DNA of 19,011 bases from Verrucomicrobia bacterium UBA1727 (GTDB taxonomy: Bacteria > Verrucomicrobiota > Kiritimatiellia > RFP12 > UBA1067), in the NCBI GenBank assembly GCA_002315875.1, contig DCIL01000053.1:1-19011 (forward strand), given 5' to 3'. Made by a program: the position numbers and the translations under genes. The stretch's first letter is position 1; each line of letters begins with the position of its first letter. The notes under the pieces were generated by a model that was not told the origin of the DNA, ran no database searches, and worked only from the letters and a program-made list of their open reading frames with translations. This document shows positions 1 to 8,602 of this stretch, piece by piece.

Positions 1-46
1 TCCAAAAATGGGGTAAGTCCAATTTATTCATAATAAGGAGACGAAG

Positions 47-997
47 ATGATCACTACTACCAGAATGTCGTTTCTCAAGGGGATGTTCGCCACGGGCGCG
101 GTTACGGCGACGAGTGGCTGCCTTTTCACCCGCTCTGCTTCGGATTTCGATGAGCGGTTGACGGTGCTGCTTTCCGACATTCATGTGTATGCTGGCGGCT
201 ACCAATACGATCGCTTTGCCGCGACGATTGCGGAAATCCTGCGGATGAATCCTCTGCCGCGGCGCGCGGTGGTTATGGGCGATATCGCCTTCCTGATGGG
301 ACACAAGGAGGACTACCTTGCGTCCGCTCCTTTCTTCAAGCAGCTCACCGACGCCGGCATTGAGGTTACCTACTGCATGGGCAATCACGATCGCCGCAAG
401 ACCTTCTGGGAGGTTCATCCTGAGTACCGTTCGCGCAACCTTCTTGACGGCCGCGTCGTTTCTTGTTGCTCGATGCCCGATGCCGATATTCTTACTTTGG
501 ACGGCTTGCAGGGCACCGACGATCGCGGACACAACGATTCGGGCCCGGTACCGGGCAAGCTCGCCAAGGACATGCGCGAGTGGGTCGTCGAGGAACTGCC
601 GAAGTGGAAGCGTCCCGTCTTCGTCGCCTCGCACTTCCCGGTGAAGGAGCTTTTCATCGACAAGGACGGCAAGCAGCCGCTGTCCAAGTTCATGTTGACG
701 AAGTGTCCGATGGTGCGCGGATACATTCACGGACACAACCATCGCTGGTACGAGGGCTTCAATGCGGTAGATTGGTCGAATCCCGCGACGCTCCGTTGTC
801 TCTGCCTGCCGTCTACCGGACACTGGGGCGACATCGGCTACGCCCTCTTCCGCACGACGAGCGATTGTGCCACGGCCTCGCTCGTGCAGAAGGACTTCTT
901 CTATCCGAAACCGATTGAGAAGGCCTCGGAGCGTCCCGCGATCTGGGCAAAGATCGTCGAGGATCACCGCAACCTCTCCGTCAGCTTCGCGATCTGA
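47..997 (+). CDS. Exported calcineurin-like metallophosphoesterase
   Basis: A 316-residue protein with the full set of calcineurin-like metallophosphoesterase motifs: D44-x-H46, G78-D79, G112-N-H-D115, H196 and G229-H-x-H232. These residues normally bind two metal ions that hydrolyse phosphomonoesters or phosphodiesters; the substrate cannot be inferred. The N-terminus is an export signal: a Tat-like stretch (T5-R-M-S-F-L-K11, second Arg replaced by Met), a hydrophobic segment, then T22-S-G-C25, a weak lipobox. A periplasmic or lipid-anchored location is therefore inferred. The start is supported by AAGGAG at 35-40, six nt before the ATG. The gene lies 17 nt ahead of the GH28-like gene and looks like the first visible member of the enzyme run. 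Upstream sequence is only 46 nt, so an earlier gene of the same operon cannot be excluded. Family call is firm, role is not. Confidence 0.88.
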   Translation: MITTTRMSFLKGMFATGAVTATSGCLFTRSASDFDERLTVLLSDIHVYAGGYQYDRFAATIAEILRMNPLPRRAVVMGDIAFLMGHKEDYLASAPFFKQLTDAGIEVTYCMGNHDRRKTFWEVHPEYRSRNLLDGRVVSCCSMPDADILTLDGLQGTDDRGHNDSGPVPGKLAKDMREWVVEELPKWKRPVFVASHFPVKELFIDKDGKQPLSKFMLTKCPMVRGYIHGHNHRWYEGFNAVDWSNPATLRCLCLPSTGHWGDIGYALFRTTSDCATASLVQKDFFYPKPIEKASERPAIWAKIVEDHRNLSVSFAI

Positions 998-1014
998 ATT
1001 CGAAAGGTGATGAC

Positions 1015-2538
1015 ATGAGTTGCCTCCTGATTGCCGCGCTGTTTCTTTATCCTCAACCTGCCGGTGAGGCGCGGAATGCCGCGGGTTATGCAGTTCAGGT
1101 GAACGGACAGCCCGCAGGCGTCGCGGCAGTCCGCTGTTCGGCGATGCCGGTCAACATTCGCTGGCCGGGACATCAGCGCGAACTCGATCAGACCGAAATC
1201 TGCGGAATGGTCCGCTTCTCGACCGATGAAAAGGTGACGCTCTCGGTCACCCCACCGCGGGATTTCAAGACGGTGAAGGTTCGTCCCTATTCGAAGAAGG
1301 TGACGCCGAAGGTTTCGGGACGCACTGCGACCTTTGAGATTCCAGGTCCCGGATATTATACGGTCGAGTTTGACGGTCGCCATGAGAATCTCCATATCTT
1401 CGCCGATCCGCCGGAAAAGCTGCGCGTCGCGCCGAATGAGAAGGGTGTGCGGTATTTCGGTCCCGGTGAACATGACGCGGGCGTGATCACGATGAAGTCC
1501 GATGAGACGGTCTATATCGATGCCGGCGCGGTCGTGTACGGACGCATCATCGCGAAGGACGCCGACCACATCCGCATTCTCGGCCGCGGCATTCTCGATA
1601 TGAGCCGCATCCTCGCGCAGCCCAAGCCGATCGATCCGAAACTGGCCGCTGAACAGAAGGCGAAGGGCTTTGCCATCACCAACGTCCGTCGGTGGGACGC
1701 TATTCGCCTTACCTACTGTGACGATGTGCTCATTGACGGCATTACCATCCGCGATTCGCTCTGCTACAACATCCGTCCCATCGCCTGCCGCGGACTGACG
1801 ATCCGCAATGCGAAACTCATCGGCAACTGGCGCTATAATTCCGACGGCATTGACATGCACAACTGCGAGAACGTGCGAGTGACGGACTGCTTCGTGCGCA
1901 CCTTCGACGATTCCATCTGCGTCAAGGGCTTTGATTATACGATGAATTCAGACGATATGGTGCATGATGGTTACAACCACAATGTCTTTACCAACGTGGT
2001 GATCTCCGGCTGCACGATCTGGACGGATTGGGGACGCTCTCTCGAATTCGGAGCCGAGACTCAGGCGAAGGAGATTAGAGACGTCATCTGGCGCGACTGC
2101 GATGTGATCAATGTCGAGGCAGTCCCGCTCGACATCCTGAACGTCGACAACGCCGACATTCACGATGTCCTCTTCGAGAACATCCGCGTCGAGATGGATG
2201 AGCTGATCCCCGCCGCCTGCTTCAGCGCCTCGGCCAAGGCGTACAAGGCCACGGAGCGCAAGCAGCCGAATCTCTTCCGTGCGGCAATCATTCGCTCGGC
2301 CGAGTATTCGAAGAAGGGTGGCGAGCGCGGACGCATCCGCGACATCACCTTGCGAGACATCACCGTGACTGCACCGAAATTGCCGCACGTTACGATGTAC
2401 GGCTGGGATGCCGAGCATCGTACGACTGGCGTCAAGGCGTCCGGCATCTACTGGAACGGCCGCGATGTCACTGACGAAGTCATCAAAACCCAGCATGCCG
2501 GCGCCCATACCGAACCCATGACGCGCTGGGGAAGGTGA
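1015..2538 (+). CDS. GH28-like right-handed beta-helix glycoside hydrolase
   Basis: A 507-residue protein with a short hydrophobic N-terminus (about residues 1-19, likely signal peptide, though without a basic n-region), a beta-sandwich-like region to about 130, then a parallel beta-helix from about 150 to 460. It carries the GH28-type acidic motifs N275-S-D277-G and D298-D299, which in polygalacturonases supply the catalytic Asp residues. The next canonical GH28 motifs are not intact: the usual G-H-G is replaced by W339-G-R-S-L-E-F, and no R-I-K is seen. It is therefore a divergent GH28 relative or a GH49-like enzyme rather than a standard polygalacturonase. The start is supported by GAAAGGTGA at 1002-1010 just ahead of the ATG; no in-frame upstream start exists before the previous gene's stop. 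It lies between the phosphoesterase and the triple-domain enzyme, consistent with extracellular polysaccharide breakdown. Confidence 0.8.
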   Translation: MSCLLIAALFLYPQPAGEARNAAGYAVQVNGQPAGVAAVRCSAMPVNIRWPGHQRELDQTEICGMVRFSTDEKVTLSVTPPRDFKTVKVRPYSKKVTPKVSGRTATFEIPGPGYYTVEFDGRHENLHIFADPPEKLRVAPNEKGVRYFGPGEHDAGVITMKSDETVYIDAGAVVYGRIIAKDADHIRILGRGILDMSRILAQPKPIDPKLAAEQKAKGFAITNVRRWDAIRLTYCDDVLIDGITIRDSLCYNIRPIACRGLTIRNAKLIGNWRYNSDGIDMHNCENVRVTDCFVRTFDDSICVKGFDYTMNSDDMVHDGYNHNVFTNVVISGCTIWTDWGRSLEFGAETQAKEIRDVIWRDCDVINVEAVPLDILNVDNADIHDVLFENIRVEMDELIPAACFSASAKAYKATERKQPNLFRAAIIRSAEYSKKGGERGRIRDITLRDITVTAPKLPHVTMYGWDAEHRTTGVKASGIYWNGRDVTDEVIKTQHAGAHTEPMTRWGR

Positions 2539-2541
2539 ATT

Positions 2542-2550
2542 TGGTATAAT
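2542..2550 (+). promoter_or_regulatory. Extended -10 promoter directly before the ATG of the triple-domain enzyme
   Basis: TGGTATAAT matches the extended -10 consensus TGnTATAAT exactly. The hexamer ends at 2550, so a start site 7 nt further falls at 2557, the A of the ATG. No Shine-Dalgarno sequence sits at a useful distance; the nearest purine run, GAAGGTGA at 2531-2538, is about 18 nt away. No good -35 is seen, which extended -10 promoters tolerate. A leaderless transcript is inferred, not shown. Confidence 0.5.
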
Positions 2551-2556
2551 ATCCGC

Positions 2557-5500
2557 ATGAAACACTTAATTGCCTCATTGTTTGCGATGGGCGCGTTTGC
2601 GCTTTTCGCCAAGACCGAAGTCGTTGCCGTTTATTATCCTCATTGGCATCCGTATCCGAAGGGCGAGAAGATCATCTTCGGTGAGGGCAAGAGCGAGTGG
2701 GAACTCGTGAAAGCGCAGAAGCCGCGCTATCCCGGACATCCCGTGCCGATCAAACCGCTCATGGGTTACTACGACGAGACCGATCCCGCTGTAGTCGCCA
2801 AGGAGATCGATCTTGCCGCGGACAGCGGAATCGACGTCTTCATGTACGACTGGTATTTCTACGGCAACGAGCCGATGATGGAGGAGGCGCTCGACCGCGG
2901 CTTTCTGAAGGCGAAGAACAACCGCCGCATGAAGTTCGCGCTGATGTGGTGCTATCACGATCGCTACAATAAATTCGGGGCGCGTCCCGGCGTGAAGGGC
3001 GATGTGATCGCCGAGCGTGAGAAGACGCCGGACGAGTTTCGTCGCTGTTTCGCGATGGTGCTGGAGAAGTATCTGAAGAATCCGCTCTATTGGCACAAGG
3101 ACGGACATCCGTTCTTCTCGATCTTCAACGGACACGAATTCGTGCAGGCGATGGGAGGCCCAGAGAAGGCGCGCGCGCTTTTAGCCGAGGCGGACGCGAA
3201 GGCCGCCGCCGCGGGATTGCCGTCCATCCATTGGAACGCGATGCAGGGACGGTGCTACGAGGATTACGCGAAGGCCGGTTTCAAGTCCTGCAGCGCCTAC
3301 AACATCACCTGCGGAGACGTGCCGGGCTTCAATGACGGATACTACAAGGGCAAGCAGCTCTGCGAATACCGTGATGTCGTCAAAGCTCACGGCACCTGGT
3401 GGAACAAGCATTCCAATCTCAAGGACATCACCTACATTCCGACGGTCACTCGCGGTTGGGATTGTTCAGGCCGCTGCCATCCGGACGAACCGTTTCCTTG
3501 GAAGTCGGGTGGTTATCCATACAGCGGAATCGTCAAGAACAACACTCCCGAGCTGTTCCGTCAGCTCCTTGAGGACGCGAAGCGTTATGTCGAGACCGCG
3601 CCATCAAAACCCGGCTGCGTCATCCTCAACGCCTGGAACGAATACACCGAGGGCTGCTGGCTCGTGCCGGACGAGAACATCGGCACGGCGTCCCTCGACG
3701 CGATACGTTCGGTCTTCGGCAAGTCAGCGCCGACGCCTGTGAGCTGGAAGAGCTTTGAGGTAAAGCCGAAGACCTGGCCGGCGGACGATCCGGAGATTCG
3801 CAACGATTCGGGATTAGTGAAGGGCGTCAAGCCGATTTGGATCGAGGGCGCGGACTGGTGCGGAAAGCCGACGCGTTTCTTCGCGTGGTGGGGACTCCCC
3901 GAGGGCGCGTCCGCGGCGAAGAAGGTGCCGGCGATGGTGCTCGTGCACGGCGGAACCGGCACGGCCTACGCGAGTTGGGTGAAGCGTTGGACGGATCGTG
4001 GCTACGCGGCGATTGCGATGGACACCTGCGGAGGAGTGCCGCGGGGCGAGTGCGGCTGGAAGGAGCATCCGCGGCATCAGTGGTCAGGTCCCTACGGCTG
4101 GGGCGACAAGCGCGGCTACGAGAGCGAGAAGCTCGAGGATCAGTGGCCGTATCAGGCGATCGAGACGATCATCCGCAGTCATTCCTTCCTCAGGTCGCTG
4201 CCTGAGGTCGATGCGGAGCGCACCGGCATCACCGGCATCAGCTGGGGTGGATATCTCACCTCGATTGCCGCGGGCGTAGATCATCGTTTCAAATTTGCCG
4301 CGCCTGTCTACGGCTGCGGATGGTACGATCGCAATCCGTTCTGGAGCAGGAACACCGCTGGCGGCGGAGAGAATTATCTCAAGTGGCTCAAGAACTGGGA
4401 CGCGCGGCATTACATTGGCAATACACGTTGTCCCGTGTTGCGCTGCAACGGTGACATGGACAAGTTTTATTCGATGGAGATGACCGCGATGTCGATGGCG
4501 GCGTTGCCGAAGGACGTGCCGGCCGCGCTGGTGATCAGACACGCGATGGGTCACAGCCATCCGCCGGCCGGCGATCCTAACGAAATCACGACCTGGGCCA
4601 ATTATTATCTGAAGGGCGGATACCGTCCGCTCGCCGTCATTTCGACCGAATTCAAGGACGGCACCCTCACCGTTTCCTTTGCCGCAAATGACGAGAAGTC
4701 GAAGTCGGCCGAGGTCTGGTATCTGACGGACCCGACGCCGAAGACCGACGCCCGTCAGTGGACGCGCCTCCCGGTCGCGGCGGATCTTTCGAGCGGCAAG
4801 GTGTCGGTCCGTCTTCCGTCCGCCGCCTCCCTCGCCTATCTCACGCTGACCACCGAAAAGGGCAATCTCATCACCTCGCGAATCATCTGGCGCGAGGAAG
4901 GTCGCGCTTGTGGAAATAAGGTTGTCGAGGCAGTCAAGGATGACGCTGACGCGCTTAAGTGGGATCCGAGATTCAAGGAGATCAAATCGAAGATCAAGGT
5001 CGAGGAATTCGACTGGTACGATGTCGGCAAGTTGCCGATCGAGGGGCGCGGTTATACCGATGAGAAGAGTCCGTTCCTCCGTATCCCGAGGCGCTTCGTC
5101 GGCAAGTTGCCCGCGCCGGTCACTGGCATGGGTTCGAATACTACGGGACTCGAATTCTCCTTCCGCACCGACTCGCCGGATATCGTCCTTCGTCAGACGG
5201 TGACGGCACGCAGGTGGGAGGATCCGTTCATCACGCCATGCGGCCTCGACGGCTGTTCGACCTGGGCGCGCAACGAAAAGGGCAAGTGGCGCTTCATTAC
5301 GCTGACGCGGCCCAAGTCCAATGGTGTCGCCGAATCGCATATCAATCTTGGCAAGGACGAGCTTTGCCGCGTGTATTTTCCGATCCGTGCGGTGATGAAG
5401 GGACTCATGATCGGCGTGCGCAAGGGCAGGAAGCTGGAGCCGGTCACGCGCCAGCGCCGAGTCGTCCATTACGGCACCTCGATCGTGCATGGCGGCTGCG

Positions 5501-5988
5501 TCTCGCAGTCCGGTCTCATGTGGACCTCGATCTATTCCCGTCTCCTCGATTGCGAGATCGTCAACCTCGGCTTCTCGGGCGCGGGACGCATGGAGATGGA
5601 GATGGCGGACTTCCTCGCCGGCATCGAGACGCCGCTTTATATCGTGGACTGCGACTGGAACATGTCCGTCGAACTGCAGCAGAAGAACTACGAGCCGTTC
5701 GTGCGTCGGCTCAAGGAACTCAAACCCGACGTGCCGATTCTTCTCTGCGGTGGCTGCACGGAAGCCAAGAATCCGCGCGAGCAGGAGGTCTTCGCCCGCG
5801 GCGTTTTCGACAAGCTGAAGAAGGAAGACCCCGCAAAGTGGAATAATCTCCATTTCTTCAGCGGTGTCGAGCAGTTGCCGAAGTGCTCTTGGGTAACGCA
5901 TGACCATTGCCACCCGAACGATCTCGGGGCGGACTTCATGGGCAAGGCCTTCGCCAAGCGGATTGGCGAGATCATGGGTTGGAAATAA
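2557..5988 (+). CDS. Three-domain exported enzyme: GH99/WbsX-like + alpha/beta-hydrolase esterase + SGNH esterase
   Basis: An 1143-residue protein with a signal peptide (about residues 1-18) and three enzyme-like domains in one unbroken frame. Residues about 22-390 resemble the WbsX/GH99-like (beta/alpha)8 family, with A-V-Y-Y-P-H-W near the start and A359-W-N-E-Y-T-E-G366. Residues about 420-690 form an alpha/beta-hydrolase of the acetyl-xylan-esterase/dipeptidyl-peptidase type: oxyanion V463-H-G-G, nucleophile elbow G560-I-S562-W-G564, acid at D633 or D635, and His666. After a beta-rich linker, about 816-1143 is an SGNH esterase with its usual N-terminal beta domain: S975 in Y-G-T-S-I-V-H-G-G, G1005 to G1010, N1035, and D1116-x-x-H1119. 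Related esterases remove acetyl groups from polysaccharides, so a combined glycan-cutting and deacetylating enzyme is inferred. The linkage is unknown. A possible own promoter lies directly before the ATG. Confidence 0.85.
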   Translation: MKHLIASLFAMGAFALFAKTEVVAVYYPHWHPYPKGEKIIFGEGKSEWELVKAQKPRYPGHPVPIKPLMGYYDETDPAVVAKEIDLAADSGIDVFMYDWYFYGNEPMMEEALDRGFLKAKNNRRMKFALMWCYHDRYNKFGARPGVKGDVIAEREKTPDEFRRCFAMVLEKYLKNPLYWHKDGHPFFSIFNGHEFVQAMGGPEKARALLAEADAKAAAAGLPSIHWNAMQGRCYEDYAKAGFKSCSAYNITCGDVPGFNDGYYKGKQLCEYRDVVKAHGTWWNKHSNLKDITYIPTVTRGWDCSGRCHPDEPFPWKSGGYPYSGIVKNNTPELFRQLLEDAKRYVETAPSKPGCVILNAWNEYTEGCWLVPDENIGTASLDAIRSVFGKSAPTPVSWKSFEVKPKTWPADDPEIRNDSGLVKGVKPIWIEGADWCGKPTRFFAWWGLPEGASAAKKVPAMVLVHGGTGTAYASWVKRWTDRGYAAIAMDTCGGVPRGECGWKEHPRHQWSGPYGWGDKRGYESEKLEDQWPYQAIETIIRSHSFLRSLPEVDAERTGITGISWGGYLTSIAAGVDHRFKFAAPVYGCGWYDRNPFWSRNTAGGGENYLKWLKNWDARHYIGNTRCPVLRCNGDMDKFYSMEMTAMSMAALPKDVPAALVIRHAMGHSHPPAGDPNEITTWANYYLKGGYRPLAVISTEFKDGTLTVSFAANDEKSKSAEVWYLTDPTPKTDARQWTRLPVAADLSSGKVSVRLPSAASLAYLTLTTEKGNLITSRIIWREEGRACGNKVVEAVKDDADALKWDPRFKEIKSKIKVEEFDWYDVGKLPIEGRGYTDEKSPFLRIPRRFVGKLPAPVTGMGSNTTGLEFSFRTDSPDIVLRQTVTARRWEDPFITPCGLDGCSTWARNEKGKWRFITLTRPKSNGVAESHINLGKDELCRVYFPIRAVMKGLMIGVRKGRKLEPVTRQRRVVHYGTSIVHGGCVSQSGLMWTSIYSRLLDCEIVNLGFSGAGRMEMEMADFLAGIETPLYIVDCDWNMSVELQQKNYEPFVRRLKELKPDVPILLCGGCTEAKNPREQEVFARGVFDKLKKEDPAKWNNLHFFSGVEQLPKCSWVTHDHCHPNDLGADFMGKAFAKRIGEIMGWK

Positions 5989-6004
5989 TAGAAAGAACTT
6001 CACT

Positions 6005-8593
6005 ATGCGTTTTCGTTTGATAGTCGCAGTGTTGTCGCTTCTTGCCGCGTGCTCGCTTTCCGCGTCTGCGGCGGAACCTTTGCAGCGCTTTGATTTCACC
6101 GCAGGTCTCAAGCGGGTGGATTTGAAGAAGATGGGCGAGTTCCACGGAGAATTGCCGCGTGGAATGGGCGAGAACGCGGTCGGCTGGTCGCCGGCCAAGG
6201 TGACGTCCGCAATCGAACGCCGCGGTGGAGTCGACTATCTCGCCATCGATACGAAGGACGGGGGCGGACAGTTCACGCTTCCGTATCTGGCGGGCGGGGT
6301 GAAGTTTCCGGGAAAATATCGGATTGTTGTCGATATGGCCGAGCCGGATGGAGTGACGCAGGGCTCGCTGAGGATCGGCATTCGCCAATCAGGTTCTCCC
6401 TATCGGACGTTCTGGAGCGGATCCTTTACGGGGGGTGGACGCAAGGAGCTCTTCTTCTCGCTTTCCGCGCTGAAGGATGAGAAGGTCCGCAAAACCATTA
6501 CGCTCATCGTGTACACTTCATACGGCAAGGTGCTCGTCAGGTCGCTGGAGATCTATCCGGCTACGGAGGCGGACGTCGCCAAGATCATTCGCCGTCCCGA
6601 TCCCTCGGTCAAGGAGTATTTCCGGATTGGACGCTTTGCGGGCGGCTTGCCGGCGGACTGGACGATTGGCCGCGATGACGTCGACTATTCCGTTGGTGTC
6701 GGCGATCCAGCGATAGATTCACAGCCAACCCTCAAGATCGCTTCCGCATCCGGCGTGACCGTCTTCTCGCCTCCATTCCAGACGAACGAGCCGAAGAAGC
6801 GCCATCGGCTTGCGTTCCGTTACAAGTGCCGCGGCGAGTTCAAGGTCTCGGTGCTGGGGGACAAGATCTGGATCGGACGCGGCACCTTTCCTATTCCCGA
6901 ATCGAAGGAATGGAAGAAAGTTGAATTTGCGTTCGATCCGTCCGCTACCGCAGAAGCGCATTCGTTGCGCTTCGTCGGCAAGGGAGAGCTGCAGCTCGAT
7001 GACATCTCAGTCAGAACGGTCGAGAATGCCGCGGAAAAAGCCCCGTATTCCGCGTTCGTGTCGCTGTCCGCACTCGCCGGCGAGGCTGGAGCTGACACTC
7101 GTGTTTTCTTTCAGGGTGAAACACCGCGGGTGAAGGTTTCCGCAATCGGTGCGGACGCTTCGACGGTGGTGAAGATCGAGACGGAGGATGTCTACGGACG
7201 CAAGACCGTGCGCGAGACGATGGTCGGCGTGGTCGAGTTTCCGGGGATGGCGCTCGGACAGTTCGCGGTGCGTGCCTACCTTTGTCGGAACGGCCGTCCG
7301 ATTTCCGCGACCGCTGAAATCGTGCTGACGCATGTGAAGCGTCCCGTTCACTTCACCGAGGATGCGCCCGATTCTCCGTTCGGCGGACATTTCAATCCCG
7401 TGCCTTCGATGATCGCGACGATGAAGGCGATCGGTGTGAACTGGGCGCGTTTCCATGATGCGGCCACGGAATGCTCGGGATGGTGGATGATCGAGAAGGA
7501 GCGCGGCAAATGGGAGTTTCCTGACGAGAAGATCTCCCGCTACCGTGCCAAGCACATGAAGATCTATGCTCAGCTTGGAACTGCGCCGAAGTGGGCTACG
7601 TACTTCGACCGTCTGGGATTCAAACAGGAGAATTACTTCACCAAGTATCTGCGTCCGACCAATACCGTCGACTGGGTGAATTACGTGAAGAAGTATGTGG
7701 GACATTATCGGGACAGCATCAGTGATTATTTCATCTGGAACGAGCCGTGGGGAGGATGGTGGCAGAAATCGAAGGATGTCGATCTGTTCGGAGGAAAGGA
7801 CAAGGCCGCGGAGGAGTTCGGCCAGTTTTCCGTCCTGACCTACCGCGCTGCCAAGGAGGCGAATCCGAAGGCGGACATCTCCGGCATCAACGGTTGTTCC
7901 GGCAATGCGGAGTGGTCGGCGGGAGTGGCGAAGGGCGGCGGTTTCGAGGCCTGCGATTCGCTTGATTACCATGTTTACAGCGCGTCGCGCCGACTCAATA
8001 CTCCGACCAGCCAGGGAACGAGCGAGAAGTTCCTCGAACCCTTGAGGAAGATACGCTCGGATCTCGGAGGAAAGAAGGTCATCATGAGTGAGGGACAGGG
8101 TGATTCGGACGGCTGCAATTCGGCGGATCGCCATCGTGGCGGACTCTACCGCGATTCGGTGCCGTGGAAGGCGGATTCCGTTTCCGAGCTGGCCGCGTCC
8201 GCAGACCGTCAGGTGCGCTATGTGTTGTCCATACTTTCCGAGGGCGTGAGCCGTGTATTCCTCTACACTCAGCACGGATACTCCGCGCTCGGCTTTGCTC
8301 CGAGTTATGTCGCGCTCGTCGGGGCGGACGGCAGGCCCGATCCTTCGTCCGCAGCGTTTTCGCACATGGCCACTCTGATCGAGGGACGCAAGTTCGTCCG
8401 CACCGAGAGGTGCGGCGCAAACGGTTTTGTCTGGTATTTCGAAGGCAAGGGTGCGCTCGGCGGCACGGTCGGTGTGTATTCCGGACTTACGCTTGAAGAG
8501 ACACTTGCGCTCAAGGGCAAGGTTACTGATCTTTACGGAAACGTTCCCACTCGCGAGACCTTCATTCCGGGAACAGTTGTGTACAGGGAGTAA
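6005..8593 (+). CDS. Exported clan GH-A glycoside hydrolase (GH39/GH5-like) with N-terminal beta-sandwich domains
   Basis: An 862-residue protein. The chosen ATG gives a proper signal sequence with a lipobox-like L13-A-A-C16 (or signal-peptidase I cleavage near residue 23). An in-frame ATG at 5900 would add 35 residues, overlap the previous gene by 89 nt and bury the signal, so it is rejected. Residues about 25-190 and 200-340 look like two carbohydrate-binding-type beta-sandwiches, followed by an Ig-like segment to about 450. Residues about 455-800 form a (beta/alpha)8 barrel with acid/base N579-E580 in I-W-N-E-P-W-G and nucleophile E696 in I-M-S-E-G, both hallmarks of clan GH-A. It fits the beta-xylosidase/GH39-like or unassigned GH5-like groups; the substrate is not readable. 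It starts 16 nt after the triple-domain gene and ends 9 nt before the alpha-galactosidase-like gene. Confidence 0.83.
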   Translation: MRFRLIVAVLSLLAACSLSASAAEPLQRFDFTAGLKRVDLKKMGEFHGELPRGMGENAVGWSPAKVTSAIERRGGVDYLAIDTKDGGGQFTLPYLAGGVKFPGKYRIVVDMAEPDGVTQGSLRIGIRQSGSPYRTFWSGSFTGGGRKELFFSLSALKDEKVRKTITLIVYTSYGKVLVRSLEIYPATEADVAKIIRRPDPSVKEYFRIGRFAGGLPADWTIGRDDVDYSVGVGDPAIDSQPTLKIASASGVTVFSPPFQTNEPKKRHRLAFRYKCRGEFKVSVLGDKIWIGRGTFPIPESKEWKKVEFAFDPSATAEAHSLRFVGKGELQLDDISVRTVENAAEKAPYSAFVSLSALAGEAGADTRVFFQGETPRVKVSAIGADASTVVKIETEDVYGRKTVRETMVGVVEFPGMALGQFAVRAYLCRNGRPISATAEIVLTHVKRPVHFTEDAPDSPFGGHFNPVPSMIATMKAIGVNWARFHDAATECSGWWMIEKERGKWEFPDEKISRYRAKHMKIYAQLGTAPKWATYFDRLGFKQENYFTKYLRPTNTVDWVNYVKKYVGHYRDSISDYFIWNEPWGGWWQKSKDVDLFGGKDKAAEEFGQFSVLTYRAAKEANPKADISGINGCSGNAEWSAGVAKGGGFEACDSLDYHVYSASRRLNTPTSQGTSEKFLEPLRKIRSDLGGKKVIMSEGQGDSDGCNSADRHRGGLYRDSVPWKADSVSELAASADRQVRYVLSILSEGVSRVFLYTQHGYSALGFAPSYVALVGADGRPDPSSAAFSHMATLIEGRKFVRTERCGANGFVWYFEGKGALGGTVGVYSGLTLEETLALKGKVTDLYGNVPTRETFIPGTVVYRE

Positions 8594-8602
8594 GGAAAAA
8601 GG

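Noticed and set aside
5900..6004. Upstream in-frame ATG for the GH-A enzyme
   Set aside because: It would overlap the preceding gene by 89 nt and place 35 polar residues before the clear signal sequence starting at 6005.
4084..6198. 704-codon open frame on the - strand
   Set aside because: It lies opposite two well-supported genes, has an Arg/His/Asp-rich composition typical of antisense frames in GC-rich DNA, and shows no family motif.
7007..8365. 452-codon open frame on the - strand
   Set aside because: It is antisense to the clan GH-A barrel, whose catalytic motifs are intact on the + strand.
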